DNA of 60,000 nt from Symsagittifera roscoffensis (lineage: Eukaryota; Xenacoelomorpha; Acoela; Convolutidae). Below, in pieces: positions 33,142 to 43,267 of this stretch. The notes under the pieces are model-generated. The model was not told the origin of the DNA. It saw only the letters and a program-made list of their open reading frames with translations, and did no database searches. Location of the stretch: assembly GCF_963678635.1 (NCBI RefSeq), contig NC_087070.1:10142539-10202538 (forward strand), read 5' to 3'. The first letter of the stretch is position 1, and each line of letters opens with the position of its first letter. The translations under genes and the position numbers were made by a program.

Positions 33142-34670
33142 TTAAAATCGAAGTTGTTTTCGAAATTCAACTTTCTTTAATATTTTAGATTGTGGAATGA
33201 ATGTTTTGTTATTTTTACGTGGTTGATTTCTAAGTCGTGATGATTCCCTATGTTCTGAATTTTCTTTTTGTTCTTGCGGTAAATTTTTTTCTACTATTTT
33301 CCTGTTCTTTCTTTCTTTTTGAGGTCTTTTTGGGTCTGGTATTTTTTGATTGTTTTTAGCTTTGGTTTGTTTTAGATTTTGATTTTCATGATGTACGTTG
33401 TCTTGTTCATCTATTTCTTTTTCTGTATGTGGATGATTTTGAATATTTTTTAAACCTGTGAAAGAATATAATTGAGTTAATTCGCGTAGTGCGTATTCTT
33501 TTGGGTAGTAGGGCAATAGATTGTTGCGATGTTGAACCATTTCTTTTCTAGTTGAATCTGTGAGTTTATATGTTACGTCAGTGGGTTTGGCAATTATTTG
33601 GTATGGTCCTTTTGGAAGGGGTTGTAATTTTTAGAGATTCCTTTTTGCGTATTAAAGTTAGGTATTCAGACAAATGTTCCAATTTTTAAATCTGTGGCTG
33701 GTGTAAAGCGTGAATTAATTTGGTCGTTAATGTTTTGCCTTTGTAACAATTTCTTCGCTACTTTTTGGTAAATTTCATTGTGTTTTTTATCTCTATTTAA
33801 AATCCATTCGGCGTGTGTGCCGGAGGCTAATTTAAGAAATTGTGGGTGATGAAAATGGTCTTCATCATGTGTGTGTAAAGGTAGGTTATAACAAATTGAG
33901 TCTTTATTTGGTTGGCAATAACGTTGTGCATTTTTATGGGCATTTGCTGTAAACATAATTGGTTTACGTGGCTTTCGATTAAAAACCATTTTGTATGGTG
34001 ACATTCCTAAAGTTGTCGTAATTTGTGAATTGTATGCTAAGGGAAATAATTTTACATCTGCTGACCATTCTGTGTATTTTGTATCATTTCCCTTTATGAT
34101 ACATCGGAGATATTCTTGTAATGAACGGTTCATACCTTCGACTAAACCGTTTGTCCAAAGTGCATGAGATCTACGTGGTTTATGTTTGAGGTTGTATAAG
34201 TGGCATAGTGTGATGATTTCATTTTTTATGAATTCTGTACCGTTGTCTGTATCTAAGATTTCGGGTAATCCGAATTTAGTTATCCAATGTTCATAAAGCG
34301 TTGTGTAAGCATAATAAGCATTACAATGTGGTACTGGGTTGAGTGCTACATATTGTGTGAATGCGTCAACAATGAACATAATGTAGGAGTTTCCTTCAGA
34401 GGATGGTGAAATTGGTCCTTTTGTATCGAATGAAATGCGATGGTTAAAATATAAACTTTGTCCTTTAAAATCTTGTTTTTGTGCTATTTGTTTTTGATAT
34501 GGATAAGTTTTGTTCAATTGACATATCATACAATCATTGCATAATACTTTTATCCAAATTGGTGCATTTGGGAAATAAAAATTTTGTGTAAAGTTCGAGT
34601 ATGTTTTTTCTGATCCGGAGTGTCCTTTTGTATTTTGTGTATGTGAGATGTTAAAAGCTATTAATATCAT
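33142..34670 (-). CDS. pol: Integrase domain of pol with GPY module and basic tail
   Basis: The frame 34670-33666 (334 codons) has the zinc-binding region (a C-N-D-C-M-I-C-Q block and a GHSG block near residue 16) and a full DDE core: SFDTKGP (first Asp), DTDNGTEF (second Asp) and TNGLVEGMNRSL (Glu). Near 33620-33540, after a frame change, KGPYQIIAKP and VQHRNNLLPYYP form the GPY/F module typical of Ty3/Gypsy integrases. The final frame 33540-33142 adds a Lys/Asn/Gln/Glu-rich tail. The catalytic residues are all present; only the frame break near 33660 damages it. Its job is insertion of the DNA copy into chromosomes. Confidence 0.88.
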
Positions 34671-34723
34671 ACTTAAAGGAAGGCAGAGAACTTACTAATT
34701 ACTCTGTCGAGATTTTGATAATG

Positions 34724-35745
34724 TTATAAATGTTCAAGTGTAATTTTATCTGTTGGAGCGAGAAAAATATTGTCAATTTCTAGTTTTGATAGGGGAATTG
34801 TGTCAAGTGGGTCATGGAGGTCAAAAACTTGATTTAATAAGTATTTTGAATCGTTTGTTTGTGGTCCTGATAAATTTATTTTATCGGTTAAATTTTCTTT
34901 TTCAATTAATGGAAAAAGGTCTTTTTTATGCAAGTGTTGTTTTGTTCTCTTTTGTTGAGTATTGTTTTTTATCCACTGTGAGTATGGAATTGTTTTAAAA
35001 GTGGATGTGCCTAGTAAATCAACTTCGTAGTGATTATTTTGGCAATCTAAGTAGAGTGGAAAATGTCGTAGATTATTTATTTGTGATTGATCAATATCAG
35101 TTTTTATTGCATATTTACATTCTAGTCGGGTTGATGTTTCATCTTTTGCGAGACAAAATTTAATATTTTGTGGTATTTCAACTGTAGTTTTTCGTGTAAG
35201 TAATTCAGGTGGCGTATTTCGACTTAATGTATCTGGTAACGCAAGGTTTTTTCCTGTTGTCCAAACTACATATAAGTTTGAAAATTTCATTAGAATTAAT
35301 TGAAATCTATAAACTCTATGATTTGGATTTGGTTTTTGTGTAAAGAGAAATATAATTGGTTTGTGATCTGTGAATAGAACTGTTCGGTGTTTTGATCCAA
35401 GTATCAGAAATTCATATTCTGTGAGTGTATAAATTATAGCTGTACACTCACTCATTGGAGTTGAGAGTCGTAGCTCTGCTTGTGTGAATAATCGTGAATT
35501 TGCTGATATAAGATTCTTTTATTTGTTCCACTATGTGTTTGTAGCAATGCTGCGCCGATGCCAAAATTTGAAGCATCGCACATTGCATAGAATGGTTGAT
35601 TTGGATCTGGTATTGTGTTTGAAATTTGTTCTGTCAAAAGCTTTTTAATTTCTTCAAAACGTGTTTGATGTTCAGTGGTCTGAGCATTTTGTTGTCTGAG
35701 GATGTTATAGCAGGGTCTTAAGTATAATTGCATTTTGTAAACCAT
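34724..35745 (-). CDS. pol: RT connection and RNase H domain of pol
   Basis: The frame 35745-35452 includes YAMCDASNFGIGAALLQTH, the start of the Gypsy RNase H with its first catalytic Asp. A frame change then leads to 35455-34724, which has a TDHKPI block and the end of RNase H (PDTLSRNTPPEL). This last block is the usual 'aDaLSR' landmark before integrase. The domain degrades the RNA of the RNA:DNA hybrid. The two frames overlap by four bases, indicating one small indel. Confidence 0.8.
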
Positions 35746-35747
35746 AT

Positions 35748-36540
35748 TTACTTAAGAAATTCAACATTCCAAGGAATTCTTGGATTTTTTTTATTTGAAG
35801 GTGGCTGAAGTTTTTGAATTGCATCAATGCGTGATTTTAATGGAGTGATAGTTTCTCGTTCTATATTATGTCCTAAAATTTTAACGCGTGTTAAAAAGAA
35901 GTGTGATTTATCGGGAGCTGCCTTCAGATTTTCGTTCTGAAGGATTTTGTGATACTGTTCTAAAACTGTAAACATTTCTTCTTTAGTTTGTGATTGCATG
36001 AAAACATCATCTAAGAATGTGATTGCATTTTTCTTGAGTATTAGTGGTCTAACAATTTTACTCATAAAAGCTGAAAAAGCTGCTGGTCCTATGGATATTC
36101 CAGAGAAAAAGCGATTAAACTCATGTTGTTGATTTCCAATAACAAATTGTGTTAAACGTCGTGATTGTTCATCTAGCGGCATTTGATTATAAGCACTATT
36201 CATATCTGCGGTTGTGAAATATTTACCATTTATCTTTGTCAAGATAACTTGTATGGGTTCAATAGGCCAATTGCATTTTGATTCGTCAATTAGTGAATTG
36301 AGGTATCTAGCGTCTAAAACTATTTTTGGTGATTCACCTTTTGCTAGAATGATAACAGGGTTGATAAAGGTGTTACTTTTTGTTTGTTCTTCCTTATTTA
36401 CTGGTGAGATAATTTCGTATTGTTTTAAAATGTCAAGTAATCTGTTTACCTTGTCGTGTAAGTGAATCGGTACTTTACCTGCTCTTTGTTTTTTGAAAAC
36501 TGCTTCAGGTTTTAACGGAAGGTGTAGTGATGAACTAATT
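35748..36540 (-). CDS. pol: Reverse transcriptase domain of pol (Ty3/Gypsy)
   Basis: The open frame listed from 36242 extends upstream without a stop through VNRL, PVIILAKGE and IVLDARYLN, the N-terminal fingers of Gypsy RT. Motif A reads TTADMNSAYNQM with the catalytic Asp. FNRFFSGISIGPAAFSAFM is the motif-B region. Motif C reads FLDDVF instead of the common YxDD, keeping both aspartates. GHNIERE is the thumb-side block. It is followed directly by RNase H with a frame step at 35748. It copies the RNA genome into DNA. Confidence 0.88.
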
Positions 36541-36557
36541 TTTCCAACGTCAAATTT

Positions 36558-37038
36558 TTATTTTGCATAGACTGTTGAATATTTTAACAGTTTTTTTGCT
36601 AATTTATCAAATTCAAATTGTGTAGTTTGTGAGTGTACAAAATTAAACCTTGTTAAAAATTTTTGTTGCTCTTTTGTGTAATTTGTTATATTGAATGTTG
36701 GTTTAATATATGATGTTTTTGTGAAATAATCTGTGTTTCGTTTTTCATTACTTATTATATTATTTATGGATGGATAATTCTTCATCAAGAATTGTTGATT
36801 GACAAATATCTAATAATTGGAGTATATTATTAACGCGGTAGGCTATTTCATTTATAGGTGAAATTGTAGCATTTGTTTCACAATATCCTAAAAATCCTAA
36901 GGGTAATGTGACTTGATATGGTGTATTGTTATATACGTGTAATGAAATGATGTCGGAATTCGTATTTTTCGAGTGTTTTATGGATGAGATTGTAATTTTG
37001 AAAAACTTGTGGATAGATTTAAATCCGAAGTCTGACAT
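36558..37038 (-). other. Pol region between protease and RT
   Basis: Two overlapping frames (37038-36760 and 36788-36558) bridge protease and RT; the second ends in a stretch like the RT N-terminus (FNFVHSQTTQFEFDKLAKKLLKYS). They lack diagnostic motifs of their own and overlap by 29 bases in different frames, consistent with a single frameshift. Confidence 0.45.
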
Positions 37039-37338
37039 AAAAAGTTGTTGTTTGTTTTGACTTTTGTTATACTGGTGAACTTGTTTTATTGAAAAATTAT
37101 ATATAATTCCTGATAGTGGTTTCAGGTGTTTCCGTTGTTGATTGTAAATGGGATAAAATTTTGAAAAAAAATGGTGGTTGTTTGTATAATCTTTGGAAGA
37201 ATGTTAGGGCTGTATTTTTGTTTTTGTGTATTTATCTTTGATATGGATCTTACTATTTAGGATGTTGATTGTTGGTATATATTTAGATATAAATGGTATG
37301 CCAATGATATTGTGTTTAATATCAGTAATATGAAATAT

Positions 37339-37683
37339 TTATTTAAATGGTTTGTTGAAAATTTTGTTTTGTTCCATTGTTCTTGTGGGGAGAAGGAGTA
37401 ATTGGATTTTTCCATAATTTACTAATGTTGATCCTTGTGCTGTTGCTAATTTACTAGAGGTTTCAAGAAGTTTTAAATTTGGATGCAATGTTTTGATTTC
37501 ATTCCATGTGGGAATATTAATTATATTTGATTCTGCTCCTGAGTCAATTAAAAAATCAATTTCAAGATTTGGTGGTTGAAATTCTTTGTTTCTTGGGCTC
37601 TCTAAGAGAAATGGAATTGTCCAAGTGTTATCTCTAGGTTTCTTTTTTGTATATTTTGATAAATATGTTTTGTGTTTGAGCAT
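37339..37683 (-). CDS. pol: Retroviral-type aspartic protease
   Basis: The frame includes the active-site block DFLIDSGAESNIINIP (D-S-G), followed by a typical flap region and the LLLLPT strand. The length fits a pepsin-like retroelement protease that acts as a dimer to cleave Gag and Pol. It is preceded in another, overlapping frame (37994-37602) by a low-complexity linker, so a frameshift separates it from gag. Confidence 0.75.
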   Translation of the reverse strand: MLKHKTYLSKYTKKKPRDNTWTIPFLLESPRNKEFQPPNLEIDFLIDSGAESNIINIPTWNEIKTLHPNLKLLETSSKLATAQGSTLVNYGKIQLLLLPTRTMEQNKIFNKPFK

Positions 37684-38482
37684 TGTGTTTCATCTTTTTT
37701 ATCGGGTTCAATTACCGTGTTAATTTCGTTTACTTCTTGTGTAGTTTGTGTATTATTAATGGGTCCAATATAGTAATTGTGAAGGAGTTGCAATTGATTT
37801 TCATAGATATGTGAAGTAAAAGGTTGTTCATCTGTGATAGGTTCATGGTTGTTTTTGACTGTTATCATATTTACAGAGATGGTATTATCTGTATCACTTT
37901 CAGTACCTGATGATTCACAATTTATATGATTTAGTTGTAATTCGTGTGTCATCAAAACCTGGGGGGTCTGAAGTTGTTTTTTCATTTGTTGCACTTGATT
38001 AATGTGTCTTTGATGTTTTGGTGTGCTACTTCTGTATCGATGTTTAGAATCGGGATAGTGGTTATTATTCCTATGTGGTGACTGGGAATAATTTCTGTAT
38101 CGATTAGTGTAACTTGAGTTTCGATTTTGTGAATTATTTTGTTATCTGTTTTGATAATCATCATTTGATCTGTGATAATTTGATCTATAATATGAATTTT
38201 TCCTTGATCTATTGTTTGGATAATTCTGATTTCGATTATTAGAATAACTTCTATTTCTAGTATGTGAATAGTTTCTATTTCTGTTGTTTGATGAGTTTCG
38301 TGATTGATTATTGGTCTATTCCTTGGGTTTGAATGGAGATGGATCCAGAAACAAATTTTGTTGTGTTTGATTTCGATCGTGAATAGTTATTTTGGTTATT
38401 TTGGCTATTCGATCGTTTATTTCTATTTTGTGAAAAATTTCGTGTATTTCCTCGTTCGGGTGATCTACCTCTATAACTTGAG
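37684..38482 (-). other. Asn/Arg/Tyr/Ser-rich linker between gag zinc knuckle and protease
   Basis: The DNA at 38165-38480 repeats TTCTATTTC/TTCGATT/ATTATT-like words; on the minus strand these read as Arg, Asn, Tyr and Ser repeats, suggesting a basic RNA-binding tail of Gag. 37994-37602 is an acidic, Thr/Asn-rich frame. No domain recognised. Confidence 0.45.
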
Positions 38483-39693
38483 TTATATGGTGATTGATTT
38501 CTCGAAAAATTTGAGTTGCTTGGAAGTGGTTTTTTCTGAATTGTTGTTACTATATATAATTTTGTTTGTTAGATTTTGGTCTTTTTTCATGTATTGATAG
38601 AATGATTTAATTGGTTCATTGTGCTTTTGAGGTTTATTGTGATTGTCTTGTTGTTTTTGTCTACATTCGGAAATACTGTGTCCGTATCGGCGGCAATAAT
38701 TACACCATTTTTTGAAAGATGGTTTGCCTTTAAAGTTTGGATGTTTTTCGTAGATATTTAGTATTTCAGTGATTTTTTCAATCAGGTCTGTGTCTGATTC
38801 TTGTATGTTATTTATTTGTGTAGTATTTGTTTCAATCCGATTAACATATTGTAGTTTTAAATTTTCTTTTTCTTCGAGTTTTATCGTGATTTCTGCTTGT
38901 TCTGGTTTATCTACAAATTTTCGAAAATCTAAATCTGGTTCTCGAATTGAGGGATGAGATGCTCTCTTTTTTATAGCTATTTTCCTTAATTGAGGTGTTA
39001 AGGTCATCATTAAAATTTCTGTCATTTTTGTGTTTTTGTAGTCATGTGTATTACGTGAATATGCTTTTCCAACTAGTGTTTGATTCGTACTGCTAATTGT
39101 TTAATTGTTTCATTTGGTAATCTGCCTATTTCGTTGCATAAAACTCTTTGATGTTGTTTGTTTCTTTCAGAACCAAACATTTTTGAAAATTGTTGTGTGA
39201 ATCTTTTCCAATCTGATTTTATTTCTATGGGTAATACTGAGAACCATTTTTGGGCTGCGCCATCTAGTGTTGTTTGTATTAACGCTGTGCGTCTATGTAT
39301 CCAATTTTGGTGGAGTGGTGTATTAATTGGTTCGGGTCCTATATTTAAAAATAAATTTGCTGTTACTGCATTTAGGTAATCTTCTACAGGGTCTGTTCCT
39401 GTGAATGCCATTAATGGTTTATTCGATGTTATTGATGATCCACCTATGAGGTATGGATTCATAGTCATCTTTAGTGGTTCTGCGGCATTTGGCATTTGTG
39501 AAACATTTGAAAGTTGATTTTTTGTGATTTCATGTTGCTGAAGGTGATATGGAAGCGGTATTTCATTTTTCATTTGGGTTGGTTGATAAGAATGCATTAA
39601 CATTGGGTTTTGTGGTTGTATTGGTTGCAAAGATTGTGTGTCAAGTTGGTTTTGTATATGCATTTGTTGTGGATTTTGTATATCTGTGTGCAA
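38483..39693 (-). CDS. gag: Gag: capsid-like region and nucleocapsid zinc knuckle
   Basis: The frame 39693-39073 starts with a Gln/Pro/Met-rich segment and continues to a capsid-like block: FTGTDPVEDYLNAV, then a Trp-containing DGAAQKWF and LP..K.DWKRFTQQFSKMF, the usual retrotransposon Gag order. A frame change leads to 39025-38483, which has a CCHC zinc knuckle (C108-N-Y-C111..H116..C121: CNYCRRYGHSISEC). Gag packages the RNA and forms the particle. A break near 39050 interrupts this copy. Confidence 0.8.
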
Positions 39694-40359
39694 TATTTTT
39701 TAGTATATGGTGCAAAAATATCTGGTTTATGATAATCATCGTCATCAGATGATAAATAAATTGTGTTATATGGTGTATGTTGTTTATTTTTATTTTGTTG
39801 AAAAAATGGGTAATTTTCACTTTAATCCTGTGTAGGTTGTGAATTATCTGGAAAGTTTACTGAATTGCTCGATGTTTTTGGAAGATTCCAATAATGGGAA
39901 CATACGTGATTTAAATTTTGTGTAGTTTTTCGGGGAGGTTGATTTGTTTTTGAGTGGTGTGCATAATTATAATTGTGTTCTGCAAAAGTGTTTCTTGTGA
40001 AAGTTTTTCGTGTTTTTGACGGTATTGTCATTGGTCTATACGTTTGATAGTCCATATGTGAAGATTTTGGAGCAACCGAAGGTTTAACGGTTGATTGTAA
40101 GGTTACCTGTGTTAGTGATGTATTTGTATTTCTTGGTGTTGTCAGATTGGGGTGTATTGGTGAAATAAATTGTTGTGTAGTTGTTGCTGTTGTTTGGACG
40201 ATTTCTTCATTTATGAAGTGTGATGGTGTTTGAATATCTTGTTGTGTAAGATTTCTGGTTCCATTGAGACTTTCATTATGTATGACTGTTGAATTTAAGC
40301 TGTTATTTCGTGTATCTGGTAAAAATTGTATTATAATTTAATGGTGTTGCGTCAATGGT
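39694..40359 (-). other. Low-complexity segment between the upstream ORF and gag capsid
   Basis: A 77-codon frame (40055-39822) and flanking sequence are Thr/Asn/Ser/Gln-rich. Together with its neighbours it probably formed a disordered linker within one long Gag, interrupted here by stops. Confidence 0.4.
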
Positions 40360-41166
40360 TTATGGTATTACTTTTACATAATCTCTGTGGAAAGATATTG
40401 TACTTGTTGCTTGACTTGAGATATATTGTGGAATATTTAGAAATGCTGGATGAGACCATTCAGGGTCCCAAACGTAATCTGATTGTTCTGAAAGGACAGT
40501 GTCGTCATTGGTATTTTGAGGTCTGAAATTTTTTCTTGTTTGTGAAATTAAATCTAAATTGTGGGTGAAATAATCTATTATAAACCATGCTAAAATCTTT
40601 TGTAAATCATGTCTAGTGTTTTGTGAAACATCATCTTTGGTAAAATTTTTGCGGATTAATTGTAAAAATATTGTGATTTCATTTCGTACTTTTGTCTGTT
40701 TGGATGTTTCGGTTGGTGATATACTTTGAACTTCTGTTTTTTCTAATATAGATATATAACTATATATTATTGCAAAAACTTCGTTAGTGAATATGGAATT
40801 TGCTCTTTGTGAATTATGATATTGTATGCTTTTGATATATTCTATGAATACTTTTGAAAATTCTAATTCAATATCGTCTGTTTGAATTACATATTCACGA
40901 TGGGCTGTATTTGGTGTGCTGAATTCTATGGTGTAGATTCCGTATTGTTGTGTTAGATTACATATGTCTTTCAAATATTGTTCAATAATATGTCTCTTGA
41001 TTTTTACATCCGGGAATTTTGCTTTGCATGGACTGATTCCTGGTTCAAACAAATTTACAAGTAAGTTTCTACAAAATTGTGTTTGTCCTCTATTATCAAG
41101 TGAATCTATAAGAAAGGGAAAAATTGCTTTTTCATCTGGACTTTCGTCACTTCGAGTGTGGCTCAA
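40360..41166 (-). CDS. 268-aa ORF upstream of gag capsid, unidentified
   Basis: The frame is open upstream only to a TAA about 20 bases before 41166 and contains no ATG near its start, so it needs a non-AUG start, a splice or a frameshift. It reads as a folded, alpha-helix-prone protein (many Leu/Ile/Phe, with EFSKVFIEYIKSIQYH and KVRNEITIFLQLIRKNF) and ends in a more polar tail. Placed directly before the capsid region it could be the matrix-like N-terminus of an oversized Gag or a separate leader protein. No motif supports a specific function. Confidence 0.5.
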   Translation of the reverse strand: MSHTRSDESPDEKAIFPFLIDSLDNRGQTQFCRNLLVNLFEPGISPCKAKFPDVKIKRHIIEQYLKDICNLTQQYGIYTIEFSTPNTAHREYVIQTDDIELEFSKVFIEYIKSIQYHNSQRANSIFTNEVFAIIYSYISILEKTEVQSISPTETSKQTKVRNEITIFLQLIRKNFTKDDVSQNTRHDLQKILAWFIIDYFTHNLDLISQTRKNFRPQNTNDDTVLSEQSDYVWDPEWSHPAFLNIPQYISSQATSTISFHRDYVKVIP

Positions 41167-42833
41167 TTTTTCGTTTGATGACTGTTAATATGTAACTATC
41201 AATATGTCTAATTGGTTGATTCTTTGTGCTGGTGTACTGGTTTGTGCTTATTTTGCTTTTTTATTCTTCTTCTTCCTCTTTTTGATGAATTTGAAATTGT
41301 TTCTGAGTCGGAAAAATATTATTGATCATGAATGGGGCAATTTTTATTTATTTATTCTTTTATTTTGTATAGTTCATTTAAACTGTCGGGTTCTGATTCA
41401 GAAAATGTGTTTCTAATTTTCGAAAACCTTTTTCGTGTGATTTGTCTTTGTTTGTTTACAATTTTTCTTTTTTAATGTTTGTCGTTTTGTTCGAATGTAT
41501 CCAACTGTTTGTGTATGTATGTGGAGTGATTACAAGATCGTATTTTTGGTTATCTATTTCACAGTTGTGTGAAACGATTGTTTGTTTGTTCCCTAAATTT
41601 TTGAATGACATAAGGTTTAGGATGAGGGATGCAAGAAGTTGTTAATGATTTGTTTTTTCCTAAACTGTCAGTGCTTACGATTTTTTGGTTAGCTTAACCT
41701 GGGTCTTTTATTCAGGGTTGGGAAAGTATATCAGTTCCGGAGAATGATTTTTTACTTTCTCGTGGCTAGTCTAAGTTAAGGTGTTAACTTACTTAATCAT
41801 ACTTAGGGGTAGTGATTGTGTTCAAGGGTTGGAGAATAGTAAATCGATCCACAAGGTTCAGGTATGATTAGAACGCATGTAATTCGTTAGATACTAGTTT
41901 AAACTTACTAAGTCTAAGATCTATCCTGGGTCTGGTAAGAGGAGGGTTCAAGTGAAGGATTAATAACCGAAGTTTTTCACTGTTTAGCTTAATTTGAATG
42001 GTTAGTTTCATTTAAAAATTTCTATTAGTCCTGGGTCTTTTGAAAAGGTTGGATAGTGAATCGACGTTTGAGGTCGTTAGACACTTGCTAAGTGGGCGGG
42101 GGAGAACAAAATTGTTCTTTTTGATCCAAGGATAGGCCTTGATGATCAGATTTTAAACTTAATGAGATAGAAAATTTATGAAGATCCAAGGATAAGCCTT
42201 GATGATCTAATTTAAAATTAAGTGATTATAAATTTAAAATATTTTAAATTTATTTGATAAAAAGATTTAGTTTTTGAATGATGTTAGTGAGCTTATGATT
42301 GCTGTTATGTTTAGGTGATGAAATTGGAACAACAAGATGGTTTATAATTACTAACTATTTATTGTCATTCTACTAATTTTTATTTTTATTTTCAATAAAT
42401 ATTTTTCAAATATGTTTTAAATACTACTGCAGAAAATAAGGGAACGATCTGAGATCTTTTTATCAATCGTTATTGTACATTAATAATTTTATTTAGCGCC
42501 TGAAATAATCATGAAGATTTACTTCAAAATTTTATGTTTGCAAATGAAAATCTAAATTCATTGCTAATAAGATTCTAAATATAAAAGTTTGTGTTGGCTT
42601 TTGCCGTACGATCATAAAACTATTTGGTAAGTTTCTACTTTGTCGTATGTCGTCTCTTGTTCGAGGTCTTCTTCCAATTCCGGGTAGTTCTGTTATCGTT
42701 CGGAATATCGGCTCTGATCTATTGAGTCGTAGAGACATTTCGATTAAATTATTATCGTATAACATTTTAAAAATGTTTTGTCTAAATTCTAATCAATTTT
42801 TTGGTTAGCTCTAAGCTATTAAGGTCTTATTCG
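41167..42833 (-). other. Long leader of the retroelement
   Basis: About 1.7 kb between the primer-binding site and the first ORF. It contains three similar CCTGGGTCT blocks (41699, 41930, 42032) and a tandem pair AAGATCCAAGGATAAGCCTTGATGATC at about 42123-42150 and 42179-42210. No conserved frame. Such a region often holds packaging signals and splice donors, but I cannot identify them. Confidence 0.45.
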
Positions 42834-42851
42834 AGACTTATGGTCGCACCA
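42834..42851 (-). other. Primer-binding site
   Basis: On the minus strand, two bases after the LTR end, TGGTGCGACCATAAGTCT begins with TGG, the complement of a tRNA CCA tail. It implies a tRNA ending ..GGTCGCA-CCA; I cannot assign the amino acid with confidence. Confidence 0.65.
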
Positions 42852-42853
42852 GA

Positions 42854-43263
42854 TGAGTTAGAACCGATGTGGTTAACTCATAGAGTAATTTCGGATAGGG
42901 TACACTGTCTGCTCGTCACGCTATCTTATTTTCGGCCGGATAGATTCGTGCAACTTCTTAGTCTAATACCGATCCTAATCTTACTCTTATATCTACTAGT
43001 CTCAGGGTATTTAACTAATCTCTGCTAGGCTCAATAGATCTAGAGTATACTGGCTTATTGCAACTGCTGAAGTTCTCTTGGAGAGGCAACTAATTTCTAA
43101 GTTAAATTCAAATCTCTCTGGTGCTGAAACTACAAGTAATTTCAGCACTTACAAATAAGTGGGTTGTTAGTTGGATGGATTATGATTGGTTAATATTAAA
43201 TATTTTACAGTGGTAAAATATCTAATTTATCGAATAATAAAATGTAGTTTAGATCAGGTTCCA
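42854..43263 (-). repeat. 5' LTR (410 bp)
   Basis: Plus-strand text runs TGAGTTAGAACC..CAGGTTCCA. It matches 24692-25087 except for about 15 substitutions and the extra 14 bases AGGGTACACTGTCT after TTTCGGAT. Confidence 0.88.
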
Positions 43264-43267
43264 TTTT
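43264..43267. other. Target-site duplication of the retroelement
   Basis: TTTT here equals TTTT at 24688-24691, just outside the left LTR. Four bases are usual for Ty3/Gypsy integrases, but the word is low-complexity, so by itself it is weak evidence. Confidence 0.6.

Larger units (their letters stand above)
24692..43263 (-). mobile_element. 18.6-kb env-bearing Ty3/Gypsy retroelement
   Basis: Direct LTRs (24692-25087 and 42854-43263) run TG..CA on the minus strand and are flanked by the 4-bp repeat TTTT (24688-24691 and 43264-43267). Copy B has the unoccupied site at about 53755. A primer-binding site adjoins the right LTR, so transcription runs leftwards. In minus-strand order: leader, an extra gag-side ORF (41166-40360), gag (39693-38483), protease (37683-37339), RT (to 35748), RNase H (to 34724), integrase (34670-33142), two small ORFs (32775-32326), env (31897 to about 28900) and a 564-codon ORF (28479-26785). 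Pol order RT-RH-IN is Ty3/Gypsy type. Several frames are shifted or stop-interrupted, so it is not an intact copy. The LTRs differ at about 15 positions plus a 14-bp indel. Confidence 0.9.

Noticed and set aside
38304-38597. Hydrophobic 97-codon plus-strand frame suggesting a membrane protein
   Set aside because: It is antisense to the Asn/Arg/Tyr-rich gag tail, whose complement naturally gives Phe/Ile/Leu/Val codons.
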